NCBI GenBank assembly: GCA_007922225.1
Contig: ML679959.1
Coordinates: 27,011,698 to 27,075,697, forward strand
Reading direction: 5' to 3'
Length of the DNA stretch: 64,000 bases
From: Emydura subglobosa
Lineage: Eukaryota; Chordata; Testudines; Chelidae
The notes under the pieces were generated by a model. It ran no database searches, was not told the origin of the DNA, and saw nothing but the letters and a program-made list of their open reading frames with translations. This document shows, piece after piece, positions 11,801 through 46,240 of this stretch; positions within the stretch are counted from its first letter, which is position 1; each line of letters starts with the position of its first letter. The translations under genes were made by a program, and so were the position numbers.

Positions 11801-13487
11801 GCAGAAATAAATCCTAATGATGATCATTTCCCGGTTAGTGATACCTGGCTCTCTAAGGGCCTGATCAAAGCCTGCTGAAATCCAGGGGAATCTTTCCACT
11901 GGTTTCACTGGGCTTTGGGTCTGACTTTAAACCCAGGAGCTGCCCTAAAACAGAAGCCTTTTGCTCTGCACGGCTCCAGGGCATGGCCACACCCAGAGTG
12001 GGAATGTGGCCGCTCACATGGTGGATTGTTGCAGGCATGGCTGACGCCCGTGTGACGATGCTGTTCACATCCTCCCCAAACCAATCCGGGGCCGGGGCCC
12101 GCTGTGTCTACAACAGCCGGAATGAGTTCGTGGACGGTTGGCAGGAGAGATCCTGGAAGCACTCACGCCAGGCGTCCCCTTCCCGCGGTAAGCACATCAG
12201 TGGCGTTTTGCCAGCTAGCCCCGCCGTGCAATGGGAACCACGTGGGCTGGGCCTTCCTCAGTTTTTTGGTGCTTTTTAAAGGGGAATGAAGATTTTCCTT
12301 TGACTTTTTGGCTGTGATTCCTGTGGGTGCCCGTCCAGCTCAATTCCTCAGCTGTTAACAATCGTTGGACCCCAACAGCTGGAGACACAAGATGGGGCAA
12401 AGCCGTTTTTTCAGCAGGCTCGCCATATTTCTCATGTCCCACCCGGCTAAGCAGGATAATGTAAATACATTGCCCTGAAATGAGAGTTCCCAGGTTTTTA
12501 ACCTTTTTTCACTGGAGAAGGGCTTAGTCCTGTGTTCCTCGGTTAATTAAAATCCTCTGTTGGCACTGATGGAAGAGTTAGGTGAGCAAATGCTGCACGA
12601 TTGGCGCCCCCCCCCCCCGCCCCCCGGCTGATTCTGCATGTGCCATTGCCCATAAACAAGGCTGATGAAACATTTTAACCTCTATGCAAAGCAGTGATTG
12701 TCAGTTTGTCTTCTAAGGGCAGTGGGACTTGTTGGCCCCAATCCAACACCCACTGAAAGAAACGGGGCGATGGGTCCCTGACACCAAGGGGCATCGCATG
12801 AGGCCGGTTCTTCCCCGTTTCCGGGCAGATGTTTATAACTCTTCCTTTCTTCACCCTGCGCTATAATTGCCAGATTCAGAGTTAAAGATGCACGACTGGT
12901 GCTGCCACCTGGCGGGGAGCCCCCAGCTCTGTGCGAAGTACAGTCAGAAGAGACCCAAGGTCGGCTGTGCTGGATACAGGTGGTCAAAGCAAAGTGAGTT
13001 CCCGGGGCGGGGACTGGGGAGTGCACCTGTTCTCTGCCAGCTTGGGCGTTGTTTTCCCAGGGGCGGGGGGATGAAAGTTCGTTTGTGTCCCTTTGGCCAG
13101 TTTAACACTAGCAGCAAAAGATAAAGGCACTCCCGAGAATTTGTGCCTGGGTCACTTTCTCTCTCAACCGTTCCGTTATTTTAACTGTGCCCGCAGCATA
13201 CTTGGTGTCAGCGGATTTCCATGCAGTTCCCACTGTGCCATGGGGGATTTTTATAGGCTCTGGCGCTGTTTGGATCTTAGGGGCCATATGGCCCCCTGCC
13301 TGTATGGTTGTACTTTGGCCCACCCATAGGACGGGGAAAAGGTTGGGGTGAAATGCAAAAAGTCTACGCACTACTGAAGGGGAGAGTAAAAAATACCGCG
13401 ATGGCGGCTCCAACCACTTCTGATCTTTCTTGGCCCCAATAGCAACGTCGTCAGAAGAGGCAGAGCCCTCCTCGGGGGAAGGAAGAG
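856..13487 (+). CDS. MUC4: MUC4 (mucin 4), internal part of a split gene: mucin, NIDO and AMOP exons
   Basis: Exons read directly: 856-2850, 4009-4113, 4402-4541, 5467-5631, 6470-6625, 8080-8210, 9487-9575, 10527-10706, 12035-12187, 12874-12993, and tentatively 13443-13487. All have AG/GT borders and every junction keeps one open frame (1078 codons without the last exon). The order is a Ser/Thr/Pro/Ala-rich mucin stretch, a NIDO domain (LYPYG, FPFG, TDNG, VAVFWDNADF) and an AMOP domain (Trp/Cys-rich, including DWCCHL). This is the MUC4 architecture. MUC4 is a cell-surface mucin of epithelia, and its mammalian C-terminal subunit can engage ERBB2. The signal peptide lies upstream of the window. 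The vWD, EGF and transmembrane exons expected after 12993 were not found. The next gene, TNK2, is its usual neighbour but is convergent here. Identity is strong; intactness is not established. Confidence 0.86.
2926..3320 (-). repeat. CR1 LINE 3' fragment
   Basis: Antisense copy of the CR1 3' end, recognisable by TCATAGACTCAGAGATCAGA followed by the AAGGGACCA / CCAGTCTGACCTCCTGCA tail. It lies in a MUC4 intron. Confidence 0.8.
4009..4113 (+). CDS. MUC4: MUC4 short mucin-like exon before NIDO
   Basis: A 105-nt exon with acceptor CACCAG ending at 4008 and donor GTGAGT at 4114. An alternative acceptor upstream (CAAAG) would put a stop in frame, which decides this start. The 35 residues are rich in Ser, Ala, Thr, Gly and Glu and join the 2-kb exon to the NIDO exon in phase. 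Confidence 0.75.
4402..4541 (+). CDS. MUC4: MUC4 NIDO domain exon 1
   Basis: A 140-nt exon with acceptor TTTTAG and donor GTGAGT. It encodes the start of the NIDO (nidogen-like extracellular) domain. The LYPYG and FPFG motifs typical of the domain are present, and the exon ends in phase 0 after DFLY. Confidence 0.9.
5467..5631 (+). CDS. MUC4: MUC4 NIDO domain exon 2
   Basis: A 165-nt, phase 0-0 exon with acceptor GTTTAG and donor GTTCGT. The translation contains TDNGLIIFP and VPMVAVFWDNADFS, the core NIDO signature for a beta-strand-rich extracellular module. Confidence 0.92.
6470..6625 (+). CDS. MUC4: MUC4 NIDO domain exon 3
   Basis: A 156-nt, phase 0-0 exon between acceptor CCACAG and donor GTATGT. 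It encodes 52 residues including VRDVEAKIQRYL and ATWTL-like KWTLKITWEKAPAY, matching the part of MUC4 that follows the NIDO core. Confidence 0.9.
6875..7200 (+). repeat. MIR SINE, interrupted by the MITE
   Basis: CCTTGGGCAAGTGCC and CCTCAGTTCCCCATCTGTAA are the MIR core. The element is split by the hAT insertion at 6997. Confidence 0.75.
6997..7160. mobile_element. hAT-type MITE with terminal inverted repeats
   Basis: A 164-bp element with 14-bp perfect inverted ends (CAGTGGTTCTCAAC / GTTGAGAACCACTG) and a perfect 8-bp target duplication ACCTACAT at 6989-6996 and 7161-7168. These are hallmarks of a non-autonomous hAT transposon. It sits inside a MIR copy. Confidence 0.92.
7555..7830. repeat. 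T-rich interspersed or low-complexity block
   Basis: A run of T-rich sequence with repeated CGTTTT and TTTTTG motifs in a MUC4 intron. The segment AATGTGGCATTTTTG is partly mirrored by AAAATGCCACAACG, suggesting an old inverted-repeat element. Confidence 0.35.
8080..8210 (+). CDS. MUC4: MUC4 NIDO domain exon 4
   Basis: A 131-nt exon with acceptor TCTCTAG and donor GTGGGT, entering in phase 0 and leaving in phase 2. The translation includes TNTYQAVLTTDGLESYV and MQWDYTKL, the typical end of a NIDO module where the protein is probed for colour-rich aromatic packing. Confidence 0.9.
8455..8697 (+). repeat. CR1 LINE 3' fragment
   Basis: Sense copy with CAATTTACCAAGG, ACCATTTTGAAATCAAGACT and the terminal CAATGGTCCCTTCTGGCCTT typical of turtle-type CR1. 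Located in a MUC4 intron. Confidence 0.85.
9487..9575 (+). CDS. MUC4: MUC4 linker exon between NIDO and AMOP
   Basis: An 89-nt exon with acceptor GTTCAG and donor GTACGG. Joined in phase it reads SGDGLYRNDDLTRWPP then AAKYRPDQF, a stretch strongly resembling the mammalian MUC4 sequence just ahead of AMOP. Confidence 0.88.
10010..10185. repeat. AT-rich repeat with poly-T and poly-A tracts
   Basis: A poly-T tract near 10028 and a poly-A tract near 10157 flank a segment with AAAATTTC/CCAATTTTC motifs. The family is not recognised. Confidence 0.35.
10527..10706 (+). CDS. MUC4: MUC4 AMOP domain exon 1
   Basis: A 180-nt phase 1-1 exon with acceptor CCCTAG and donor GTGGGA. It encodes LRGLWLSRL, RCLDWVNMQ and LPPCPCFLP, the first half of the AMOP (adhesion-associated, mucin) domain with its conserved Trp and CPC cysteines. 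Confidence 0.9.
11165..11290 (-). repeat. MIR SINE fragment
   Basis: AAGTACTTTACAAACGTATC, CATCCTCACAACGCCCCGTG and GGGGAGACGGAGGCGC resemble the antisense 3' half of MIR. Confidence 0.5.
12035..12187 (+). CDS. MUC4: MUC4 AMOP domain exon 2
   Basis: A 153-nt phase 1-1 exon with acceptor TTGCAG and donor GTAAGC. It encodes GAGARCVYNSRNEFVDGW, aligned with the second half of AMOP. Where the family usually shows a Cys-Cys pair before Tyr, this copy reads Cys-Val, and an upstream family cysteine also appears to be missing. Confidence 0.82.
12607..12627. repeat. poly-C tract
   Basis: About 13 C residues, a G, then 6 C in a MUC4 intron. Homopolymers like this are prone to sequencing error. Confidence 0.8.
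12874..12993 (+). CDS. MUC4: MUC4 exon ending AMOP, just before the expected vWD domain
   Basis: A 120-nt phase 1-1 exon with acceptor TGCCAG and donor GTGAGT. It encodes HDWCCHLAGSPQLCAKY and KRPKVGCAGYRW, matching the Cys-rich end of AMOP that in mammals leads directly into the FGDPH start of the vWD domain. That continuation was not located downstream. Confidence 0.88.
13443..13487 (+). CDS. possible small MUC4 exon (Ser/Glu-rich)
   Basis: A 45-nt segment between a pyrimidine-rich acceptor ending AATAG and a donor GTGAGC. It fits phase 1-1 after the preceding exon and stays open, giving about 15 Ser/Glu-rich residues. No family counterpart is recognised, and a segment this short could fit by chance. 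Confidence 0.3.
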
Positions 13488-13821
13488 GTGAGCGTGTTCT
13501 GTGCGGGCTGGGCTGTGCACTGCGTCCCAGGCTTCGTTCCTGCCGTTCTCACGAACGGAAAGCAGGCAGAGCCGCTGTCGGAGCTGGGAAACCACCAGCC
13601 GCAGGCAGAGACGTGGAGGCCCTGCTTTGTCCGGGGTGCTGAGCCCCCGCAGTGTCAGTGAAAGCCAATGGGAACGGGAGGTGCTGAGTGCCTGGACTGG
13701 ATTCTTGCTGCGCCATCTCCCAGGGCCTTTGTAGTTTTACTGGGTTTGTGGTTTTGAACTGTCGTTTCCCCTCAGCCAAAGGAGCTGCATGTCCTTCAGC
13801 GCACAGGATGTGCCAGCAGGG

Positions 13822-13850
13822 GTGTGTGTGTGTGTGTGTGTGTGTGTGCG
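13822..13850. repeat. (GT)n microsatellite
   Basis: About 14 GT units running into a CG/CA-rich end (GCGCACGCGC). Confidence 0.95.
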
Positions 13851-14954
13851 CACGCGCATCCAAACTGAGCTGTCCCAGGGGCAGGGCCCCCCATGCGGGG
13901 GGATGGGCACACTTTACCGGGGCCCACCCTACAACCCCCACTACCATGAGGAAAATTTTTTTCCTGGCTCATGAGATTGCACGTATGGGCTGAGGGATTG
14001 TGGGATGTGTGTGGGAGGGGGGGGCCCGTGTTACGCGGCTGTACTGGGCCCGCAAACATGACGCTTGGGCCCTGCCCACAGGTGGTTGCTACCTAGCCCC
14101 GTTATCTGGCAGCTGCTCACATTTCTTTCAAGTCCTAGATTTTGATACACGCCCCACGATCTGGTGCTGATGCCCATTGAAATCAACTGGAGTTATGTGC
14201 CTAAACAAACTATCTTTGAGGAGCCAGGCCTAGTTCCTTCTGTCCGGTGCGTTCCCCACAACTAGGGAGACAAACAGCCAACAGCGCCCTCCTGTTAGTG
14301 CACGAGCCCCTAACTTTAACACCCCCCACTTGGAGGCAGTGTGGCTAGAACCGCTGTCACGCGGATTGGGACGAGCGGAGCTAGTCATTTGCGTGCGCTC
14401 TGTTGATTTGCTGAGCTGCCGTTTCGAAGCCTGCCCTGATTTTCCTGGCGTAAGCATGACGAACCTTCACAGACCCGGGGCTGGCCTTCTGCGAGCTGGG
14501 TAGCTAATGTCACACACAGACAACCAAACACCCAGGTGACCACCACCGTGCGGCTCCAGGCAGTTTTCTAGGCGACGCGACGTTACGGAAGTTACTGCTT
14601 GGCCAGTTTCTAAAATTGGGGTTTAACGCCAGATACCTCGGGCTGCATTCTCGGCCCTACTGCGAACTGCTGCTGTCGTCAGTTCTTTCGCAGGAGCCCC
14701 TAACCTAACAGCTCGTTTTACTCCTTACAGATTGAGACTCCATCTACTCCAGGCTTTTTGCTAGTCTCCACGACCAGCCTCGCTCCACTGTTTCCTGCTT
14801 TGCTAACGCCACCCCAAAGAAACCCTTTGCTCCTGTTCTATGTGGAACAATGTTCCAGTTCACGTCCCCCAGAACGTACCGCAAGGGAAATGAAGTGCCT
14901 GTCACGCTGGCTGGATGGGGGCATTTAGTATATTGTTTGACATCCGTGTGTGAA

Positions 14955-15790
14955 AATCACAGTAATTCATGTGGGATATGCCAGGCCAGGCACCGTTAGA
15001 AAGGCTGTGCTGTGCTAAGTAAGATGAGGATGTTTGTGTTCATGTGTTATGTGTGTGATGGAAGTGATGGATATGACACCCCAGACAGGATGGCTGCAGC
15101 ACTAGCCTGCTTAATGGCCCATGAAGAAATTCCCAGGTGCAAGGGGCCCGGGGGAGAAGCCAGGGATACACCTGATGAGTCACCAGGACTGGTCCGTGTG
15201 ACTCTGGACTCCATTTTATTCTTGTGAAATGCCACAAGCAGCATGGCCAGGGGCAGAGGCCATAAAAGGCAGAGGCCCAGGATCCATTTTGTCTTCAGTC
15301 GGGTTCAGCCTTCAGCCACCTACCTACCTCCGGATCAAGTCATCTGCAACTGAAGCTGTGACACAGGACTGAGACCCAGCCAGGCACTGGATGTGCACCA
15401 GAGGGACTGTAAGAGCTGCAAACGCCACAATTCGACTAGAAACCTGCTATATAGGGACTGTCCAATCATTGTATGTGTCTGATTGCTTCAATCCTTTAAC
15501 ACTTCTCTTTATGGTTTGTTTCTTTCTTTTTACAATAAACCTTTCGTTTAGTTACTAAAGGACTGGCTGGCAGCGTGGTGTTTTGGGTAAGATCTAAACT
15601 CACATTGCTCTGGTACCGTGGCTGACCCTTTGGGGTCAGGAGAAACCTTTCTGGTAAAGAGCACAGCGTTCTAGTAACTGGTCTCTTTGCTGGACCTGGT
15701 GCTGATTTGGGAGCCTGGAGCTGAGATGCAGTGAAGGGGGTGTGGGCATTTGTGGACTGGCTTCGTGATATCCAGTGTGGGGTGATCAGA
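14955..15790 (+). mobile_element. LTR-like element (solo LTR candidate)
   Basis: The block has the layout of a retroviral-type LTR: a promoter-like CATAAAAGGCAGAGG near 15260, a downstream polyadenylation signal ACAATAAACC near 15535, and a U5-like T-rich segment. It differs from its GC-rich surroundings. Boundaries are uncertain, and no internal gag/pol is seen. Confidence 0.45.
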
Positions 15791-17484
15791 AGCAGTTCAT
15801 GGCTGGTTGGGAAGCCGGGCTTCAGTGTCACCCACCAGCGCTGGGAGAATCTGCTCTCCTTCTGCAGCCTGCCCTGACCTTGGCATTACCAGTTGGCTAC
15901 CCTGGGCACGGGTCGTATCACAGATGGATGCAGGAATTGCCGGGTGGAGGTCTCTGGATTACGCAGCTCAGCTGCGGGTGTCGTAACGGGCCCGTCTGCG
16001 TCCCGACACCCCTCCTCTCATGGCCAGACCGTGGCGCCAGCTTTTCCAATGGGCGCGTTGACTCAGCGTTCCCGCTGGGTCGCTGGCCTGCCAAAGCCAA
16101 TACAACCTCGCTTAAGAAGCACGCAAAGCCCTTCAAGCCGCACCTGGCTCTGTGGGGCCACTGCTGGGCGGGAGCCTCGGTGTGAAGTGTCCTTTTATGT
16201 TCTTGAAAGACCAAAACAAAAATGAAGCCCCAGATGCCGGAATACCCGGAAATGCTGGCATGGGCCGCGTGCTGAGCTGCTGCGTGCACTTGGAACGCTG
16301 CCAGCCCCGAGCATGCCCCTGCTTGCCTCACACGGCCCCGCTGCCTCCGGCAGGACTTTGCCCACATTGTGTAGGGCTCCCGGGAACCCGAGGACGGCCT
16401 CGAAATGAGCCAGGAACAGGACTCAGGGGGCACTGGCTCTGCACCGTGGTGGGTTCCCCCACTGGAGTCTCTCACGCTGCAAGTATTCTTACGCCAAATG
16501 GCTACGTATGTATTTTTTGCCCCTCACCCTAGCGTCGGGGCACCATGCAAGGCCTGCATCGAGCCAGCCGAGGTCTCGGGAACCGGGGCTGGATGGGATG
16601 TTCCCTCTGCGGTGACGCCAATCAACCAGGAAACCAGCTTCCACCCACTGGCAAGCGCAGAGGTGCCTGGATAGCCCACACCCAGCACCACAGAGTCCAG
16701 TGTCTGTCTCTGGCTGGCGCCAGAAGTTATGGACCAATCTGCCCCAGGGGGGCAGTTGCTGCTAGCTGGCTCGTGCAGCACAGGGAGGAGCTTGGTTGAG
16801 ATGGAGGAAGGCCGAGCCACGGAGAAAGATGCGACGGGCGACCAGCGCAGAGAGTCTGCAGGGGCGACCGCGCCGGGGGATACAGCAGGACTCGAACCAG
16901 CGACCCCTTGGTTCCTGGACAGGCTCCAGTTAAAACGGAAATCTGCTTATCCCTAAGGTGCCTGTGGACGCACCCGTTAGCCTGAGAAACGCCGCCTCCC
17001 TTTCACATCCCTGCTGGCTAGTGCCAGGCCTGCCGAGGGCAACCGGCCACTGAGCAGCTGGGCCTGCAGCCACTGGGAGCCTCACAAAACCCCCCGGCAC
17101 CTGGGCAAAGGTGGCGCCATGTCAGTGAGCTTCGGCAGGGACCTTGCCAACAGCAGCAGGGAGCAGAAACCTGGCCGCACGTGGCGGGAGAGACACACGC
17201 TGCCTTGTCTCGTTGGGTTTGTGCAGCACCTGGCGCAGAGGGGGCTTGAGTTCTGCCGGGGCCGCTAGCCCAGCTTGTAACACAAATCCTGACCCAGCGT
17301 GTTCAGTGCCTCCGGCCGCCCGTCCCCCCCCCGCCAGGCTGGCTGCAGCTACGTGGTTGCCGTGTACTGCGGGGAGCTGAAGGGCGCAGGATTTCTATGG
17401 CCCCTCCCCTGCCAGCTGGGGCCCATAACCCGCTTTCCAGACACGGATGAGCAGGGCCAACCCAATACCTTCCTTGCATGCTGG

Positions 17485-17605
17485 GGGAGGGGAAACTGAG
17501 GCACAGCCAGAGGCCACGTCTTGCCCACGGTTGCCCAGCGGGGCAGGGACAGACTGGGTAATAGAACCCAGGAGTCCGGGGCCCCTGCTCTGCCCACGGG
17601 CACCG
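17485..17605 (-). repeat. MIR SINE fragment
   Basis: GGGGAAACTGAGGCACAGCC, then TAGAACCCAGGAGTCC: antisense MIR core. Confidence 0.65.
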
Positions 17606-18449
17606 CCTACTTCCACGTGAGCTGACGAGAAAACAAGCAGGCGCTGGTGGGAGATGCTCAGCTGCGTGTCACAAGCTCTGCCCCAGGCCGGGGGCCACAT
17701 CTACCTGCCTGCCCCCCATGCTGCCTGGGAGGGGCAGGGCAGAAACCAGGGGCACACTGGGTAGTAGCAAGCGCCCATCTGGCTCACCTGGAATAGCGTC
17801 CTCCACGGGCAACGGGCAGCCCCCCAGCCCTGTGCCCACGGGCGCCATCCCAGCTCTCAGCCCCCAGGCACTGCCCCATCCCTATGCTCCCCCCATCTGG
17901 TGCCCATGGGCGCTGCCCCTTTGAGGTCATTCATATGGGGCTGTGCTGAGAGGCGAGACGGAGTGGGGCAAACCGAGCTGGGCTGGGGCAGGCCTTCCTG
18001 TGGGGCTGATGTGGGGGGGGGGCTTTGGCCCCCCAGTGGGCTCTGTGCCCTAGGGCACCAGGCTGGGGCTGGGCTGCCCCCCAGCAGCTGGAGGGCAGAG
18101 GAGTGGCTGGTGCTCCTGGCCCTTGCCCATGGAGTGACCCGCTCTGCCAGCCATGCCGGGGGTGGGCGGGACACTGACCCCACCCCTGAAGGGCTGCGGG
18201 GGCTGCCGCTCCCCTTCTCCCCCTCGCCCGCCAGAGGAAGCCCGTCCGGCCTGGCTCCTCGGGGCCACACTGGGCCTGGCACTGCACGGAGCTCGGTGGA
18301 GACGAGCCGGCTCCGCCGGGGGCAGGATCTGTGCTGGAGCCAGTGCTGCTCTCTTCCGCCGCCCCCCCCAGCCCCGGAGCCAGGGGGCGGCTGGGCGGGA
18401 CGCCCCAGGGCAGGGCAGGGGCACACAGGCGGCTGGCACCGAGCTCCTC

Positions 18450-43356
<24,907 letters not shown>

Positions 43357-44330
43357 CTCGGCTCCGCCACGCCGGGCACCCCTGTTCTCTATGCCCCGGG
43401 CGCTGGCGAAAGGGGCACCCGCTCAGAGGAGAGCCGAGCCCTCGGGCATTATGCGCTGGAGCTCCAGGCTGCAGTCCCTGGTCTCTAGCCAGAAAAACAG
43501 GCTCCCGCCCGGCCAGAGGAGAATCTCAGAGGACCCCGTGTGGGATCATCCCAGTCAGCCCCTCAGGGGCTCTCCGTGGCTCTCCCCAGGCTGGGGGTGG
43601 GGGGCAGCCTGCCACTGCCCTGCGGGCACGCATGCTCAGATCCGCCATCAAACCCCACCAGTGGATCAGTAACCGGGGGGAGCCAGGGCCGCCGGCTGGA
43701 GCGCAGCGTCACGCCAAGGCCGAGTCTGACATCTGTGCTGTGGGGGGGCGCGAGCCATAATCTCCCTCCCCCCCCACCGCCAGGCCTTTGATCCGCACTT
43801 TAAAGGCTTCTCTGTCCAGAAAAACCAAACCCTCCCGGGCGACGCTCCCTGCAGCCGGCCCGCGGCGGAGCAGTTCTTCCTGGTGTCGCAGACCGGACAC
43901 TGCAGCGCTTGTCTGTGTGTGTTTGTCTTTCGCCCACCCCCCTTCTCCCCGGCCGCCAGCTTGGCTGGAACAGAGACTCGATGGGATTCGCAGGGACACT
44001 TCTTGATCGGCAGCCAAGAGGTCAGATTTAACTGCGGGCTGAGAGGCGGTTTCCGGTGGGCCTCTCGCTCAGGATTTCGCACAGCTCCAGCCTCCTGCGC
44101 TCTCGGCCGGCCCTCCTGCACCGCCCCGTCTTCGTCCCTCCGCCGCGCAGCGCCCCCAGATCGCCCAGCCGCCGGCTGCGCCAGGGCAGAGAAAACCTTG
44201 GTCTGCTCGCCGCGACCTGGATATCCGAGCCGCAGCATTCGCGTTCCCTGCAGGGTTTATCTTCGTTCGCAGCGGCCACGCTCCGTACCGCAGCTCGGCC
44301 ACTCTCCACGCCCCGGGATCCTGGCTAGCC
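43357..44330 (-). promoter_or_regulatory. CpG-rich block upstream of TNK2 exon 1, likely promoter
   Basis: The sequence is dense in CpG dinucleotides immediately 5' (in - sense) of the candidate first exon, with no TATA box, which is typical of broad CpG-island promoters. The transcription start is not determinable by eye. Confidence 0.5.
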
Positions 44331-44335
44331 AAGAT

Positions 44336-44465
44336 GACTGGGAGCCCGGACACCTGGGTTTTATTCCTAATTCTTGTCCTCGGAAAAGGCTGCGTGCCTC
44401 AGTTTCCCCACCAGGAGAGAGCTATTAACCCCCCTCGCAGGCCACATTCGTCGTGTGCCTAAAGC
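44336..44465 (+). repeat. MIR SINE fragment
   Basis: GACACCTGGGTTTTATTCCT and GCCTCAGTTTCCCCACCAGG: sense MIR core at the edge of the CpG-rich block. Confidence 0.65.
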
Positions 44466-46184
44466 ACGTCGACCCGCCAAGGACAAGCGTCCGTGGGCCC
44501 AGATTCCCTGGTGTCTGGCACAGGTGAAGCGCTATTAGCAGCCGGGGAACACCCCGTGTCAGTGTAGGAGTTCTCCCACCGCCGGCACTGGATATCTGCC
44601 CACTGCAGCCTCATGCACCAGCCCGACGAGGTCTCTGGGAGCCCCTGGGCATCCACACCCTGCCTCTGCCCATACTGGCGGTGCCCCCCGGTGTCTGCCC
44701 GCAGACAGGGCTCTGCCGTACAGTGCAGCCGCCCCACACACAGGCTGAGCCGTGCATCTGTGGAGACGGGACCCACGCGCCAGCCTCCCCCAGCCGCTGG
44801 ACTGACCGGGAGTGCCCAGCCGGGCAAGCAGCTGCTTTCAGGAGGTGCCCGCGGGCGGTTAATTCACAGGAATCCCCTCCCTCAGCAAGGCCCACGTGTG
44901 CCTTCACCCCAAGCGCCACCCACCTCACGCCGCCTCCAGGGACCGTCTCCTTCTTCGGCAGCCCAGGGACGCCCAGCTGGGATCTCCGCACCCCACCTAG
45001 GGCGGGAGGCTGGCCCCTGCAGGGCGGGACAGAGACTCTGCTGCGGCCCCCAGAGCTGGGCCCCAGGCCTGTGGCTGCCCTGGGGCCGCTGGGAGCCAGG
45101 AGCACCCATGAGAAAGCAGAGCTGGTGGGAGGGGGTCAAACAGCACCGGGGGGGGGGTGGAGCCAGGAGGGCCCAGAGCCCCCTACACCCAGGGCAGGAT
45201 TGCACCCGGGACAGCTGCAGAGAACGGGGCACAAGCCAGCCCTGCCACCCCTGGGCCGGCACCTCCCCCAGCGCCCTGCTCCACGGCGGGCTCCTGTGGC
45301 CACCAGCCAGCCAGGCCCAGCTGCGGGCACGCAGCAGCAGGCAGCAATGGGGATCTCACAGGCTCTGCCTTGGGTCCCCCGCGGGAGCACAGCCGGGCCA
45401 CCCCCAGAAACGTCGCCCTGGCCCTGGCCCCGGCCCTCGGCCGCGTGCTGGGCCGCAGCAGAGCGTTTCCTGCGCTCCCCCAGCGCACCGGCCAGACGGC
45501 TGGGCAAGGGGCCGGGGCGTGCACGTCCCCGTCTCCCAGGCACGGCCTGTGACTGGCCCGGCCAAGCCGGGGAAGCAGGGCTGGCCTGGCCCCTAACACT
45601 GCGTCCTTGTCTGGCCCGAGGGCCCAGCTGCTCACGCAGGAGAACAGCTGGACCGGGGAGCTCGCTGGTGCCGGGAGACAGAAGAGCCCGTGACACGTCC
45701 AGCCCCCCAGCCTGCCCTGCCCTGCCCTCCTCGCCCCACAGCCCCCCTTGGCAGGGGCCCCGGGCCAGCATGCACGCAGTCCACACGGCTCCACATCAAA
45801 CACCTGGCAGACTGCAGACCCCTCGGCCCACGTCCCCTGCCAGCACACTGGGGCATGGGGTCAGCACGGACTGGGGGGCCGCACCCCATGGGCCCCCCGC
45901 CCTGCTCCCCACAGCACAGCACCCCCGGCCCTATGCGAGCGTGCCGCCCGAGAGCCCCCAGCTCCACACGCCCCCTGGCTCCCGGCTGGTTTGCACCCAC
46001 GGGCTTTGCCAGGGGCCGACCATCTCAGGGCAGCTTCCCCACACCCAGCGCAGGACGGGGAGGGGGGGGAGAGGGGAGGGGGCAACAGACACCTCCGAAG
46101 CGTGAGCCGAGAATCCTTGCGCATCCCGGGGGCCTCGGCCCACGTCCGGCCCGCGCTCCGCTGAGCTGGGGGAGGACACGCCAC

Positions 46185-46240
46185 TCAGGATGCCTGAACT
46201 CGCTCTTTGACCTTGGGTGAGTCACTCGGCCTGAGCCCCA
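46185..46240 (+). repeat. MIR SINE fragment
   Basis: GACCTTGGGTGAGTCACTCG: short sense MIR piece. Confidence 0.45.

Larger units (their letters stand above)
13488..18449. other. MUC4-TNK2 convergent interval without recognised exons
   Basis: About 5 kb between the last readable MUC4 exon and the TNK2 polyadenylation region. It holds a GT microsatellite, an LTR-like element and a MIR fragment. No vWD (GDPH), EGF or transmembrane coding segment of MUC4 was seen on either strand. Confidence 0.6.

Noticed and set aside
13688..13993. Open frame across the GT microsatellite that fits MUC4 phase
   Set aside because: Translation is mostly (CV)n from the repeat. The frame fit is one chance in three and no homology is visible.
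16885..16935. tRNA-like GCAGGACTCGAACCAGCGAC
   Set aside because: Only a T-arm-like piece. No anticodon or acceptor stem pairing is evident.
44681..46105. 474-codon open frame on the + strand
   Set aside because: Pro/Ala/Gly/Arg-rich composition, no recognisable domain, overlapping frames on both strands, and no supporting splice structure.
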